From the NCBI GenBank assembly GCA_020186115.1, contig WSYJ01000186.1, positions 1-64,000 on the forward strand: a stretch of 64,000 nt of DNA. Direction: 5' to 3'. Made by a program: the position numbers and the translations under genes. The notes under the pieces were generated by a model, which saw only the letters and a list, made by a program, of their open reading frames with translations, was not told the DNA's origin and ran no database searches. How positions within the stretch are numbered: the first letter of the stretch is position 1; each line of letters begins with the position of its first letter. This document shows positions 19,568-29,926 of this stretch, piece by piece. Source of the stretch: Histomonas meleagridis (Eukaryota; Parabasalia; Tritrichomonadida; Dientamoebidae).

Positions 19568-21709
19568 TTATAAACCATAAGCGTAACCAATTCCATATTG
19601 TATTGAAATAATACAAACGAACGATATCACCGTTGCTATTGATCCTGACTTTAGTATGTCGGCTGTCTTCAGGTACTCCTTTCCGTTTCTATCCTGCAGC
19701 GAGACGCAGCACAAGTTCGGGAACGACGACACTGGCAGTATCTGCGATGCAGTTGTTGCCATGTTTGCCTGCATTGCGAATAGTCTAAAGTGTGGTTCGT
19801 TCATTGAGAAGTCGCATATCAACGGCAACAAAATCGTTGCTGAGACAGTGTGCGATATGAAGATGTTAATGATCAAAACGAAGACGTCGATGATCAACAA
19901 CGACACCCACAGCGATGTGTTACCCAACAGATCCCTCAGCAAGTTCGAGACGATTCGCAGCAGTTGCGATTGCTCCACAACAGTACCCAACGCATTACCG
20001 CCCATGACTAAGAACAATATGTTCCACGGTAACTCGCTCAGACGCGACGGAGGTAATACGCCTGTGCCGTAGAACAAGAGAAATGGTAAGAAGCCAACAA
20101 TGCCATTGTCACCGAATACGTCCTCGCCGCCGAATGGTAATACGATCCAAAGAACTATCGACGCTAATGATACTATCGACACAAAGATTTGTCGCCACCC
20201 GAAGTCCGTCTTGACATCGGAAAACTTCGGCACTTCTTTGACATCAGACTTGTACACGAAGATGATAATCGCCCAATAGATAATGCAGCCAACAACTGCG
20301 GGTGGAAATGCGGTGGCAAGATATTCCACAAAGCCAAAGCTCTTCGGTTGGTAACTTGGGTCTTGTGATTGTAGTTGACTGTTAACGTTTTCGACTGCTT
20401 GAATTGCAATAGCGTTTTGTGGTGATGATAATGGTGTTGTTAAGCCTCCAAAGTTTCCACCAGCTGCAATGCCTAACAGAACTAACTTCGCAAAGGTCGA
20501 TCCTTGTGGTAATTGTTGTAATGTTGGTGTTACTAATGTAACAACAATCATTGTACTTGCAACATTATTAATCCACATCGCAAAAAAGGCATTCAAGACA
20601 ATAACAGAAAATACAAATAATGGAACTGATGACGTAGAGCGCTTGAGAATCATGGCAGCTATACGTTTATCCATTTCGGTTTCTTTGAATGCAGCAGCTA
20701 TCGTAAAACCGCCAATAATCAAATAAACGGTCGACGACATTGTGGAATTTTGAATGAGTTTGGCAACGTTAGGTATCGTTTGGCCAGGGACTAAACGGGC
20801 GACTGTCGTAATGAACGGAATTGAGAGCGACGTAAGCCAAAGTGGCACCGCGGTTGTGACCCAGAGAACTGCGCAAAATATTAACATGGCTAAACAACGA
20901 CGTGCTTCTGGCGTGGAATTCATGATCGGCAAAAACATAAATACCATCATTAAAACAAAACCAACAATGATCGGACTCCATTTAATCGGTGCAGCTGACA
21001 TTTGAAATTCATTTTGTCGAAACGTATACGCACTCCATTTGTTAACAACTGTGGACTGTTTCCATAATAATGAGTTCTCAATGCTTTTATGAAGTTCAAG
21101 AATAATTTCTTGTCGTGGACGTTTGTCGCCTTTGGGATTGATTTCACGCTTAACTTTGATATATAACTCTTCAAGTTGACTCATTTGTGCATCAATTGTG
21201 GGTTGATGATCAAAGGCATCTTCACGAATGGTGTCGAATTCTTCAACGGCTCGTTCATCTTGCATCTTCTTCCTGAATTTTTTGGCAATACAAAATGTTC
21301 CTGTCTTGTTAATTGAAAGAAAAGAACGAATTTCATAAAGATTTAATACTGCAACAAAAACTTGCTTATGAAATGAAGTAGCTGTCTCTTCGTCTTTGCT
21401 TTCTTCTTCTTGGTCTTCTATTGTATGTTCAATTTCGGTTGAAAGTTTTTCAATTCTTTCAGTTGCTTCTGCCACAAGTGAACTAAAGAACTGAAGGCAA
21501 TCATTTATATTATTAATGAGAGCTTCTTTGAAGTTTGCATAGCATTCATCTTTAAGTTTTTGAATGTCTGATTCTGATTGATTTTGCTCATGAGCTTCAT
21601 TAAGACGTGTAGCAAATGATTTGATCATTTTTTTGAACTGTTTGTATTGAATATAATGAGGAAACCAGGCTTTCACAGCTACAAAGCGGAGCTGTTTCCC
21701 GAACTTCAT
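19568..21709 (-). CDS. SPX-domain SLC13-type phosphate transporter
   Basis: 713 residues. The N-terminal SPX domain (about 1-190) begins MKFGKQLRFVAVKAWFPHYI and has the basic inositol-pyrophosphate surface (YKQFKKMIK; INKTGTFCIAKKFRKKM). About 11 membrane helices follow from residue 240, with the divalent-anion symporter signature: AMWINNVASTMIVVTLVTP in the first half, and GGNFGGLTTPLSSPQNAIA, near the substrate site. This architecture matches yeast Pho87/90/91, which move phosphate and are gated by SPX. The C-terminal half is clearly less AT-rich than the SPX half. A minisatellite lies directly 3' of it. Confidence 0.92.
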   Translation of the reverse strand: MKFGKQLRFVAVKAWFPHYIQYKQFKKMIKSFATRLNEAHEQNQSESDIQKLKDECYANFKEALINNINDCLQFFSSLVAEATERIEKLSTEIEHTIEDQEEESKDEETATSFHKQVFVAVLNLYEIRSFLSINKTGTFCIAKKFRKKMQDERAVEEFDTIREDAFDHQPTIDAQMSQLEELYIKVKREINPKGDKRPRQEIILELHKSIENSLLWKQSTVVNKWSAYTFRQNEFQMSAAPIKWSPIIVGFVLMMVFMFLPIMNSTPEARRCLAMLIFCAVLWVTTAVPLWLTSLSIPFITTVARLVPGQTIPNVAKLIQNSTMSSTVYLIIGGFTIAAAFKETEMDKRIAAMILKRSTSSVPLFVFSVIVLNAFFAMWINNVASTMIVVTLVTPTLQQLPQGSTFAKLVLLGIAAGGNFGGLTTPLSSPQNAIAIQAVENVNSQLQSQDPSYQPKSFGFVEYLATAFPPAVVGCIIYWAIIIFVYKSDVKEVPKFSDVKTDFGWRQIFVSIVSLASIVLWIVLPFGGEDVFGDNGIVGFLPFLLFYGTGVLPPSRLSELPWNILFLVMGGNALGTVVEQSQLLRIVSNLLRDLLGNTSLWVSLLIIDVFVLIINIFISHTVSATILLPLICDFSMNEPHFRLFAMQANMATTASQILPVSSFPNLCCVSLQDRNGKEYLKTADILKSGSIATVISFVCIISIQYGIGYAYGL

Positions 21710-22653
21710 CGCGATTGACTGATTGTTTTTTTCGAACTCAAATTTTTGAGAAGTGCTCGTTATAAAATCAACCGGCTACAGCGGTTTTGAATAGAAAAAG
21801 TTCGATGATTTTTTTGGCGATAAAAAAAAGAACTGTATCAAAGTCTTTCCTAAGTTTTACTATTGATGTATAAAAACAAAATCAAATTGTATTTCTAAAA
21901 TATCCCTTATTTATTCATGAAATATATTAAAGATGTCATAATATTCATATTTTATGTTTTGCTTTTTTTCTATGCATTATTGGAAATAAACAATTCAATT
22001 TATGCGATAACGGTCCAGTAGAACTGTTATGGTTGTCATTTGTGATAATTTTAATCGTTTTGTCATAAACGTAAATTTACACTTAACCGTATTTAAACGG
22101 TGGTGAAACTGCAACAACAGTTTATAATATTTTTTCACATGTATAGTAGTAAAATTAGAAACCTAATGAAATGATCTTTAAATATTATGCAGGAAATCAC
22201 TAGGCTTGAAATCATTTGCGAAATGATCAAATGATGGTGGGAAAAAAATGAAAATAAATATAATTAAAAAACTTTTACTTTAATAAGAGAAGGTAAATTG
22301 CAACTTCAAGATGTACATTAATAAACAAAAAGAATAATGATTTTTTATTATAACTAGTGTTTTTATTTTGGGTAGAAATTGGACAAAAAAGACAGAGTGT
22401 AAACAGTAGAAATCGAATAAGTGTCACTTTTATAATTGGCTCTCTATCGTTCAAATGCCAATATGCGAATGAAGTCTTCATAAAAACAATCACATTAAAA
22501 AAAGTTGACAACACCCATATTTGACATTACACGAGGGTCATATGGAAATAACAATTTTAATTCTTGAACAAAAAAAATGGTTTTAATATCCTTAATTAAG
22601 GTTTGTATTATATTTTATTAAATTTAATAAAAATTTTTAAATATTTAATATAT
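21710..22653. other. Intergenic region with AACGGT boxes
   Basis: About 940 bp between the transporter start and the H2B stop. No gene is supported; a 79-codon minus-strand frame at 22275-22514 lacks any protein-like feature. It contains the AACGGT cluster listed separately. Confidence 0.5.
22004..22104. promoter_or_regulatory. Cluster of AACGGT (Myb-type) boxes
   Basis: AACGGTC occurs near 22008, and an inverted pair ACCGT-ATTTAA-ACGGT lies at about 22086-22102. AACGGT/YAACNG is the core recognised by Myb domains, which trichomonads use widely. The cluster is about 300-390 bp upstream of the SPX transporter ATG. Confidence 0.4.
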
Positions 22654-23040
22654 TTACTCAGCGTTGAACTTAGCTACTGCTTTACCACCTTCGGAAACAG
22701 CATGTTTAGCAAGGTCACCTGGAAGAACAAGACGAACAGCTGTTTGAATTTCACGAGAGCCAAGAGTGTTACGATCATTCATATCAACAAGTCGAGCACC
22801 TTCTCTTGCAATACGTTCAAAAATATCTGTGACAAAGTTGTTCATAACTAACATTGCCTTGTTTGAAATACCAATGTCTGGATGAACTTGTTTGAGAACT
22901 TTGAAAATGTAAGATGAGAAAGATTCATTCCTCTTCTTATGGCGTTGCTTCTTTTCCTTTTCAGTTTCAGCTGGTGCTTCTCCTTCAACAGCTGGCTTCT
23001 TTTCTGTTGGTGTCTTTGAGGCTGGTTTTTTAGTTGACAT
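22654..23040 (-). CDS. Histone H2B
   Basis: 128 residues. A Lys/Pro/Ala-rich tail is followed by the H2B fold: [61 protein letters not shown] and [11 protein letters not shown]. All core helices are present and the length is normal. It packages DNA with H2A and is transcribed divergently from the H2A gene across 301 bp. An initiator box lies at 23046-23053. Confidence 0.98.
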   Translation of the reverse strand: MSTKKPASKTPTEKKPAVEGEAPAETEKEKKQRHKKRNESFSSYIFKVLKQVHPDIGISNKAMLVMNNFVTDIFERIAREGARLVDMNDRNTLGSREIQTAVRLVLPGDLAKHAVSEGGKAVAKFNAE

Positions 23041-23045
23041 TCTTT

Positions 23046-23053
23046 GAAAATGA
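23046..23053 (-). promoter_or_regulatory. Inr-like box for H2B
   Basis: TCATTTTC on the coding strand, 5 bp upstream of the ATG. It fits the TCA(C/T)T consensus and the very short 5' leaders typical of trichomonads. Confidence 0.55.
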
Positions 23054-23329
23054 ACATCCTAAAAATCCCTCCAAAAATATCTAAAAATCAAAATGTCGTT
23101 TTACGGCTCATATATTTAAATATAAAAATTTAAAGGATAAATTTTGTCGATTCGCATCCAATAATTTTGAATGAATTTTTTGAATAGATCCCACACAATA
23201 TTTTTGCCGTTTTGCACCCATTAATTTCTAATGAATGTCTTTGAAATAATCCCGCCTTAATAAAATGTCGTTTTGTTCCATGAATTTTTGTGATAAATAA
23301 AAGCGCCTATTTTCAGATGAATCCAAAAA

Positions 23330-23338
23330 TCATTTTTT
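23330..23338 (+). promoter_or_regulatory. Inr-like box for H2A
   Basis: TCATTTTTT ends 3 bp before the H2A ATG. It fits the trichomonad initiator consensus. Confidence 0.55.
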
Positions 23339-23341
23339 TAA

Positions 23342-23743
23342 ATGCCAGCCAAGAAAGGTGTTAAGAAAACAGCTACAAAGACAGCAGTTGATGGAGAACG
23401 TGCTCATCCAAAGACAAGATCAAGTCGTGCAGGACTTCAATTCCCAGTTGGACGTCTTCATCGTTTCCTTCGTGAAGGTCGTTATGGCGATCGTGTTGGA
23501 GCAGGCGCTCCAGTTTTCATGGCAGCAGTTCTTGAATATCTTACAGTAGAAGTTTTGGAACTTGCCGGAAATGCAGCACGTGATAACAAGAAGACAAGAA
23601 TTTCACCACGTCATATCATGCTTGCAATTCGTAATGATGAAGAATTGAACCAACTTCTTTCTAATATTACAATTGCATCTGCAGGTGTTGTTCCACACAT
23701 TCATAAAGTTCTTCTCGGTCAAACAAAGAAGAAGGAAGAGTAA
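23342..23743 (+). CDS. Histone H2A
   Basis: 133 residues. It carries the H2A core: [60 protein letters not shown] and [12 protein letters not shown]. The acidic patch residues are present. The tail ends KKKEE, with no SQ(E/D) phosphorylation motif, so this is not an H2AX-type copy. It is paired with H2B in a divergent arrangement. Confidence 0.98.
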   Translation: MPAKKGVKKTATKTAVDGERAHPKTRSSRAGLQFPVGRLHRFLREGRYGDRVGAGAPVFMAAVLEYLTVEVLELAGNAARDNKKTRISPRHIMLAIRNDEELNQLLSNITIASAGVVPHIHKVLLGQTKKKEE

Positions 23744-23958
23744 GCAATATAAATATGTAACTATCCTGAAAACCTTTATTAAAAATTAATTTGTTTTATT
23801 AATTTTTTTATAAGATATTTTCTTTAATCAACTTTTTTTGCAAATATTGGTAAAAGTAATATGTTTAAAGATAGAATATGATAAGTAACAAAATTAGATA
23901 AAAACACATGAGGCATGTCACAAAGTTTAGGTAACATACGTTACGTACATGTTTATAA
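23744..23958. other. H2A 3' flank
   Basis: AT-rich sequence after the H2A stop, with no separate feature seen before the BEACH-like relic. Confidence 0.4.
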
Positions 23959-24207
23959 TTTCAAGGTACATTTTATCTTAATAAGAATCAAGTTTTTTTC
24001 ACGCCAGATAATATAAATAATATTAAACATCGATTAATTGAAATTAAACTCAAAGATTTATATATGGTATTACAAAGAAATAAATATCATATTCCATGTG
24101 GTTTGGAATTTTTTTTAACTACGCAAAAAAGTTATTTAATAATATTTCCAAATCAAAATATTATGGAAATAATTATTAAAATACTTAAAAAAATTAAAAT
24201 TACCTAA
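23959..24207 (+). pseudogene. Relic of a BEACH-protein PH-like domain
   Basis: One frame from about 23959 to the stop at 24205 reads GTFYLNKNQVFFTPDN, then LIEIKLKDLYMVLQRNKYHI and CGLEFFLTTQKSYLIIFPNQ. This matches the PH-BEACH domain pattern of neurobeachin/LYST-type proteins: strands ending in 'I.L.DI..vl.RrY..r..alEiF...gkSyflnF'. There is no start codon, a stop lies just upstream (956-958 of that kilobase), and beyond 24207 the frame breaks up, with a possible continuation out of frame. Only about 80 codons survive of a family usually more than 2,000 residues long. Confidence 0.5.
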
Positions 24208-24641
24208 TTTGAAATATTTACAAACATGTAATAGTTCTTTATATGAGGATATGGGGAATTTTTTTCAAATTTTTTGACACATTATGGATAATGAGATAGA
24301 CTCGAAATAAAAAATTCCTGCGCAATAAACTTCAGAAAATTGAGCAGCTCTTAACGTACAGGAATTTTACAACCTGACGCTACCCTTAACATTATATCAT
24401 ATGTAGAAACGGAGATAAATCTAAAGAAATTGAACAACCATTGAATAGTGAAACATTAATTTTATCATTAAAGAAAATTGACTTGAAATAACTTTCGAAT
24501 TTATTACTGAATTTAATTTCAAAATTTTCAAAACCCTCAAATTATCAAATATGGGGAACCCGTTTAAAAGCTATGTAAATAATTCAAAAAATTGTTTTAC
24601 ACAACAAATGGCGCCATTTTTGGTGTTTGACACTTTTTAAA
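24208..24641. other. Degenerate or intergenic DNA
   Basis: Follows the BEACH-like relic. Short protein-like fragments in different frames (LQTCNSSLYEDMGNF) could be further remains, but the match is too weak to annotate. Confidence 0.35.
24628..24638 (+). promoter_or_regulatory. Inr-like box for the initiator-binding protein gene
   Basis: TGACACTTTTT lies 3 bp upstream of the ATG at 24642. It is the same ACACTTTT variant as upstream of IFT56. Confidence 0.45.
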
Positions 24642-25280
24642 ATGGAGGACACAAACAAGCAAAACAATCTCCAGAATCAAAATGACATTCAAACAAGTGA
24701 CCTTATTACTCTACAACATATGCTTACAGATAATGACTCACTAATAAACTTATATCATGAACAATGCATTGATCCGGTTGCATTACATTTCATACCTGAA
24801 AGTGCCTGGACCTCACAAAACTTATCTCTGCATAGTCTCCATGAAGATTACTTTGGAAGAAAGAACAATTTAAATCGCAGATTTGAACATAAGTTATGGA
24901 ATGCTTTAAGAATAACATTAACATTTCCAGCAATGACAAAATTTGTCGGTGTTGTCTGGGTTACAGACTCAATTATTAAAGTTTATAAATATGCATTTGC
25001 TAAATTACTCAACATATCTGCAATTGACGGCGGTCTCTTTCATAAACAAGGGAACTTTACAAGACATGGTTTTGTTATGCTTTCCGACACAGAAGCTAAG
25101 TTGAAGGTTCCGGCTGAACAACTTGCTGATGTTGATTACCATGATGTTTTATTAATCACACATTCACAACATAACTTTACAATTTCATCAACAGAAGCGA
25201 CAATATCCCAATGTAAATGGGATAATCCAACTGCTGCTACACGTGTTGCTTCTCTTAGAATCGATAACATTCAAAACTGA
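24642..25280 (+). CDS. Initiator-binding domain (IBD) transcription factor, IBP39 family
   Basis: 212 residues from the ATG at 24642; the frame is open upstream only through TTG. After a Gln/Asn-rich N-terminus, residues about 45-195 match the trichomonad IBD: NRRFEHKLWNALRITLTFP, FVGVVWVTDSIIKVYKYAFA, LLNISAIDGGLFHKQGNFTR and HGFVMLSDTEAKL, ending with ISQCKW. The family's founding member binds the initiator element at transcription starts in Trichomonas. The domain is, to my knowledge, confined to parabasalids, which is the best lineage marker in the window. It lacks a long C-terminal polymerase-binding domain, so its role may differ from IBP39 itself. Confidence 0.8.
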   Translation: MEDTNKQNNLQNQNDIQTSDLITLQHMLTDNDSLINLYHEQCIDPVALHFIPESAWTSQNLSLHSLHEDYFGRKNNLNRRFEHKLWNALRITLTFPAMTKFVGVVWVTDSIIKVYKYAFAKLLNISAIDGGLFHKQGNFTRHGFVMLSDTEAKLKVPAEQLADVDYHDVLLITHSQHNFTISSTEATISQCKWDNPTAATRVASLRIDNIQN

Positions 25281-25512
25281 ATAAACAATTTGAAATTCAT
25301 TAGAAATGTTCCAGAAAATAAAGACACTATGGAATCATCAAATATTAGCAAAATCAAAAATTTTCATTTAAATAAATTTTTAAAAAAATTTCAAATTTTA
25401 TTAATTGTTCTTAATATTTTCGCACTAGTTAGGCTAATGTGTCTAAAATAGAATCAACTCCATCACTTAAGCAAAGGGAAGTCAAACATTACCCATGACC
25501 GTTTAAAATATT

Positions 25513-27435
25513 ATGTCTGATGAAGAATTTGAAACTCCCCAATTTCGTGTAAAAGGAATTCAACCTAACCAAAGAACAAAACAACTTACTTTAAAGAAAA
25601 TTTCATATGGCTTCCCTCCAAGAACAGATTCTTTTTCATCATTAAATATTTCTGTACCAATCCAATCAGTCCCACGTTGTACATCTACACAACCCTTTCG
25701 AACTTCATTTCTTTCAGATTCATCTGATGAAGAATTAGATAATGATGAATTTGATATTAACCTTGTTCAAAATGAACTACAAAAGTTACACAAAGATCCA
25801 CCAGGATTTGTACGTGAAATGACATTAAAAGCAGCTAACCACAGAAATCAAATAATCGTAGATGTTTTAGAAAAAATTCACTTTCTTCCAATATCCTCAA
25901 TTTTACAAGCATACAAAAATAAGAAAGCATTGATTGTTGTTCCATCTGTTAAAATTGCCAATTGGATACGTGGTTTTCTTATAGATTCATCATCAATGTG
26001 TCCACAAGGACCAAAAGAGCAACAAAAAACACTAACTAATATGTCTCATTCTCGGACACAAGTTCTTTTTTGTATATCTGATAGAGTTTCCACGCTTCCT
26101 GTTAATAATTTTCATTTTGTCTATTTTGTAAAGTCAGAACTATATCCGAATGTATTTCCTTGCTTTTCTAACTACCATGGCACCATTATTGTTCATCATT
26201 CACCCGGATTCCAGCTTCGACTTCCATTTAAATGCGAAACGACCGTTAATCCCAATTTACGAATTCAATGTTCTCCTATCGGCTTTTTTGAAGTTGAATT
26301 TATTTCGCATCTTTCATCTAATATTAATCCTGATGAAAAGACATGTATTATTGCACCATTTAAAACCACTGTTGATCAGATATATAAAGCACTTAAAACA
26401 AAAACTGTTCGATATGATAATAATACCACATCTGAAGAAACTTTAGCTGTTATATCTACCACATCAATATTTTATTCGCCACTTCTTTATGATCATTATA
26501 TTTTTGTAGAATTTCCACCTTCGTTATCCTATTTAAAGTATACATGTTATTTAAGTAAGAAAGTCAGTGTTTATGTGAACGTTGCTACTGCAAATAAAAT
26601 TCAATCATTATCACATACTAAATCAATGGATTCGATTGTTATACAAAAACTTCTTTTATCATTATTTTGGAATGAAAATTCATTTCGAAAAAATAACGAG
26701 GTTACAATACTTAATATCTCTGGATTGGACCTTACAACTGATTCACTTTCCGAATTTATTAATGAAATTTCGATCTATGGTTATGTTGAATTAATACCAT
26801 TTAAAAAAACTAATGTACAATTAAAAATCCTTTCGTTAACTAATGATACATCTCCTGTATTACAATATATAATTCAAGGCAAAAGTAATTCTCGTGGATA
26901 TTATAATGCTTCGATTTTAAAAATATCTAATTCATTAAAACTTTCACCAAATGAAATTGATTCACAACTTCAAAGTTTAGAAGCTAATAAATCAATCGAA
27001 TATAGTTATTCGGGCGAATCATTATATTTCCAAGTTAAACATGAGTTTAATGAAGATGATGAATTTATGGGATTCGAAAGAGAAATCATTGATAAACTTA
27101 ATAAAATCGAAGATGAACGTGATAATGAATATAATATTATGTTTTCTTTATTAAAGAATAATAAATCATTTGATGAAGAAGAAAAAGATGAAAATATATT
27201 ACAAATTCCACATGCAAATATAAATTATGAAGACATTAAAAGAATGATCTCAAGCTATCGAAAGGTGGAATGGACGCCAAGAGCTGTCGCACGAATATTA
27301 CATGGAATTAATTCGCCCGTGTTCACTGCTCAGGAATGGTCGAGAACAAGTTTTTGGGGTTCCCAGAGCATGACATCGTTTAAGGAAATAATGAAATATT
27401 GCCAAGCTACAACGTGTAATCCAAATAGAATGTAA
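25513..27435 (+). CDS. RecQ4-like protein with degenerate helicase core
   Basis: 640 residues. The last ~59 residues (VEWTPRAVARILHGINSPVF, then TAQEWSRTSFW) match the RecQ4-specific C-terminal motif 'RAVARIFHGI.SP...AQ......FW'. The middle retains a RecQ-like layout: KALIVVPSVKIANWI for motif Ia, RTQVLFCISDRVSTLP for the 'lllsPErl' strand, EKTCIIAPFKTTVDQIYKAL for motif IV and FVEFPPSLSYLKY for the motif VI region. No Walker A (GxGKS/T) is seen, the DEAH box is replaced by FVKSE, and the arginine-finger GRAGR is absent. A winged-helix-like stretch lies near 475-525. ATP hydrolysis is therefore unlikely. RecQ4 also has a helicase-independent role in starting DNA replication, which this protein could keep. 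Confidence 0.65.
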   Translation: MSDEEFETPQFRVKGIQPNQRTKQLTLKKISYGFPPRTDSFSSLNISVPIQSVPRCTSTQPFRTSFLSDSSDEELDNDEFDINLVQNELQKLHKDPPGFVREMTLKAANHRNQIIVDVLEKIHFLPISSILQAYKNKKALIVVPSVKIANWIRGFLIDSSSMCPQGPKEQQKTLTNMSHSRTQVLFCISDRVSTLPVNNFHFVYFVKSELYPNVFPCFSNYHGTIIVHHSPGFQLRLPFKCETTVNPNLRIQCSPIGFFEVEFISHLSSNINPDEKTCIIAPFKTTVDQIYKALKTKTVRYDNNTTSEETLAVISTTSIFYSPLLYDHYIFVEFPPSLSYLKYTCYLSKKVSVYVNVATANKIQSLSHTKSMDSIVIQKLLLSLFWNENSFRKNNEVTILNISGLDLTTDSLSEFINEISIYGYVELIPFKKTNVQLKILSLTNDTSPVLQYIIQGKSNSRGYYNASILKISNSLKLSPNEIDSQLQSLEANKSIEYSYSGESLYFQVKHEFNEDDEFMGFEREIIDKLNKIEDERDNEYNIMFSLLKNNKSFDEEEKDENILQIPHANINYEDIKRMISSYRKVEWTPRAVARILHGINSPVFTAQEWSRTSFWGSQSMTSFKEIMKYCQATTCNPNRM

Positions 27436-27739
27436 AAATAATTTTTTTGATAATAAATATATTATAGTGTTTGTTATTTTGGTAGCTGTGAAATTACAAA
27501 TGAATCAAATTGTTTAAGAATTAAATAGAATTTTTATTGATACTTAATCTGAAAATTCAAACAGTTTGATGAGGAAGCCATCATTTTAATGAAAAGTTAT
27601 ATAAAATCACTAATTCCAACTTCAAACCAAACTTAAAAGTTTTGCTTGTCAGCATCTTATTTTTACAAAGCCAATTTTTTGGATTCGCAAACATGAAGAT
27701 TAATGGAACAAAATGCAAAATTTGTTATTGAGGATGACT
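27436..27739. other. Intergenic, nothing recognised
   Basis: About 300 bp between convergent RecQ4-like and ankyrin loci. No feature seen. Confidence 0.4.
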
Positions 27740-29684
27740 TTATTTAAATGTTTGTTGCTCGTATGAATTTAATGCTTTAAAGCATTCATCCACATCATTT
27801 TCTTTAGCGTATTTCTTTAATTTCTCCACTTTATTCTTATTACTTGAATCCTCTACCAAAAAAATGAACAAAGTTTTTCCTTGGTCCTCATTAATTGCTG
27901 CCTGGAACGCGTCGATTTTCTTGAATTGGTTCACTTTATATGATGCGTTAGGATCACCGCCATTCTTCAACAACTCTATTAAAGTTTCATCATCACCCTT
28001 AGAGGCAGCCATACATACTGTATGGGTGCACCACTCCTTCTTTACCTTTAGAGTTAAAGGTCTTTAAATTTGCACCGTATTTAAATAACATTTTTATTGA
28101 CTTCGGATTACCTCCTTCAGCAGCAGCCACTGAATATTTATCCAAATCGTCTGGCGTAAAGTCGAAGCAATCATTCAAATATTTTAATCCATATTCTAAT
28201 ACATCAGGAGCATATACATAAGCGGCAATATCAAGATAACATAATGAAGGGAAGTCAGTGTATTTTCCATATATTATATAATACAATGTCAACAAAGTTA
28301 TTCATTGTCGCAGCATTTAAAGGAGTTACTCTAAACTTGGTTTGGATTCTTGTTAATGATAAATTTAAAAATTCATAGACTGGGAGAATTAAGATCCAAC
28401 CAAATGTACAAGCATTATAGACTGCATCTTTTTCTTCAGCATTAAAAATAGGATTAGCTTGCTTGGATGCTATTAAATACATTAATAAATCGCGATAGCC
28501 TTTACCTGCTAACATTGTAACTAAACATTCTCCAGTATATGGAAATGCTTTTTATGTTTTGCCATCTAATTCTTTAAAGCCAGTCAAGCGCATTGTTTTT
28601 CCTTCTTGATTTTGATACAATTTTGTTTAGCCATAGAATTTTTTTACAGTTCCAGGATCCGAATTTGGTGCACATTCTTCAAGTATTGGTTTGAAGCAAG
28701 AATAATTAGCATAGTTTGGATTCAATTGATCCAATGGATAACAATCAAAGATTACATGATAATTACGTACTTCAAACATGTACCATGTTATGTTCAAGTT
28801 ATATACATGATCATTAAGATCCATTTGATGCTTTTCTTGTAAGTAATCAAACATTTCATATTCATTACTTAAAGTTGCTGCACATAAACATCCAGTAATG
28901 TCTTGTGGACACTTCGCTAAAAGACGTTCAAATAACTCTTTGTCTCCAATATAACATGCACAATGAATAGGACGCCAACCACGATCATCAGAGGCATCGA
29001 TTGGAAGTTTCTTTTCTTCCAAAAAGAACTCAATACATTGTCGAGATTTGAATAAAATGGCCGCTGATAGAAGTGGTTGCCTTAATGCTCCCAAATCAGA
29101 AAATGCAACTGAAAAATTGGTGGTTTTGATATCATCTGTATATAACTTGCGAATAGTATCAATGTCATCTTTAATGATGGCAGCGTCAAAATCATTGCAA
29201 CCGAAATAACGGCGCTTAAGTCGGAAAGCAGACCAATTATCTTACGAATATTTTCATAAGATTCTTCTGTTATCTCAAATTTATAAAGAGATTCTTTTTT
29301 CCCATATATTGTGTCAAATTCAGGTAGAATAAGTATTGGATATTTTTTGCCATAAACAATATTAAACATATTGATTGCTGTCTCAGGTGGAAAAACACCT
29401 GCATCACTGCAAACAAAGAAAAAGAACAGATTCCTTTGAATGCAAGAATAAGCAATTCTATCGCGGAACTCTTGACTAAAAATTTCAAATGTTAATGACG
29501 CAAGAGCTTCTGCGTTCTTTATTTTAAAGTTATTTACAGCTGGATCAAAGGTTTTGATAAATTTGACGATTTCTTCTTTCTCTTTTGGGTCACCTTCAAA
29601 CTTCCTAAACCTTGCGCCAACAAAGATGCATTGCCTTAAAAACTTGATTATTGATTCATCTTCAAATGGTTGAGGAGAATCCAT
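27740..29684 (-). pseudogene. DUF3447-type ankyrin gene broken by frameshifts and stops
   Basis: From the ATG at 29684 the reading runs through five fragments that clearly belong to one ankyrin protein. The first keeps the N-terminal helical domain typical of trichomonad ankyrin proteins. A frameshift lies near 29220. The next frame contains GWRPIHCACYIGDKELFERL and is cut by two in-frame TAA stops (28627-28629 and near 28553), then reads on. Further shifts fall near 28270 and 28012, where the last repeat AASKGDDETLIELLKNGGDP resumes. The lesions are scattered and hit ankyrin units themselves. This contrasts with the regular array at 47-51 kb and marks ordinary decay. Confidence 0.8.
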
Positions 29685-29926
29685 TTATATTTTTGGTTCA
29701 CTTCACTTGGTGAACTCAAATTCAATATGAATGCATTCATTTTTGAATCTATCGGTGCGTCATTTCTGTGTGTGGCGGTTTTGTGGGCCTCCCGATGAAA
29801 AAAGTGTCGATTGACCAAATTAGGCTGACATTTGTCGCTCTTTTATCAATCGCAAATAATAATTATTATTTCATATTACAAACATTTGCCTTTTATTAAC
29901 AAAAAACAATTTTTTTAAATTGGTTT

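Larger units (their letters stand above)
23041..23341. promoter_or_regulatory. Divergent histone promoter with ~60-bp tandem repeats
   Basis: Four copies of a TGTCGTTTT..CA-type block end at 23110, 23160, 23220 and 23280 (variants TTTTGTCGATTCGCATCCA, TTTTGCCGTTTTGCACCCA, ATGTCGTTTTGTTCCA). Two of the spacers share AATGAAT.T.TTTGAA.A.ATCCC. The blocks lie between two initiator boxes. They are good candidates for shared histone regulatory sites. Confidence 0.65.

Noticed and set aside
22275-22514. 79-codon minus-strand frame
   Set aside because: Phe/Leu/Ile-rich text typical of random AT-rich sequence; no start context.
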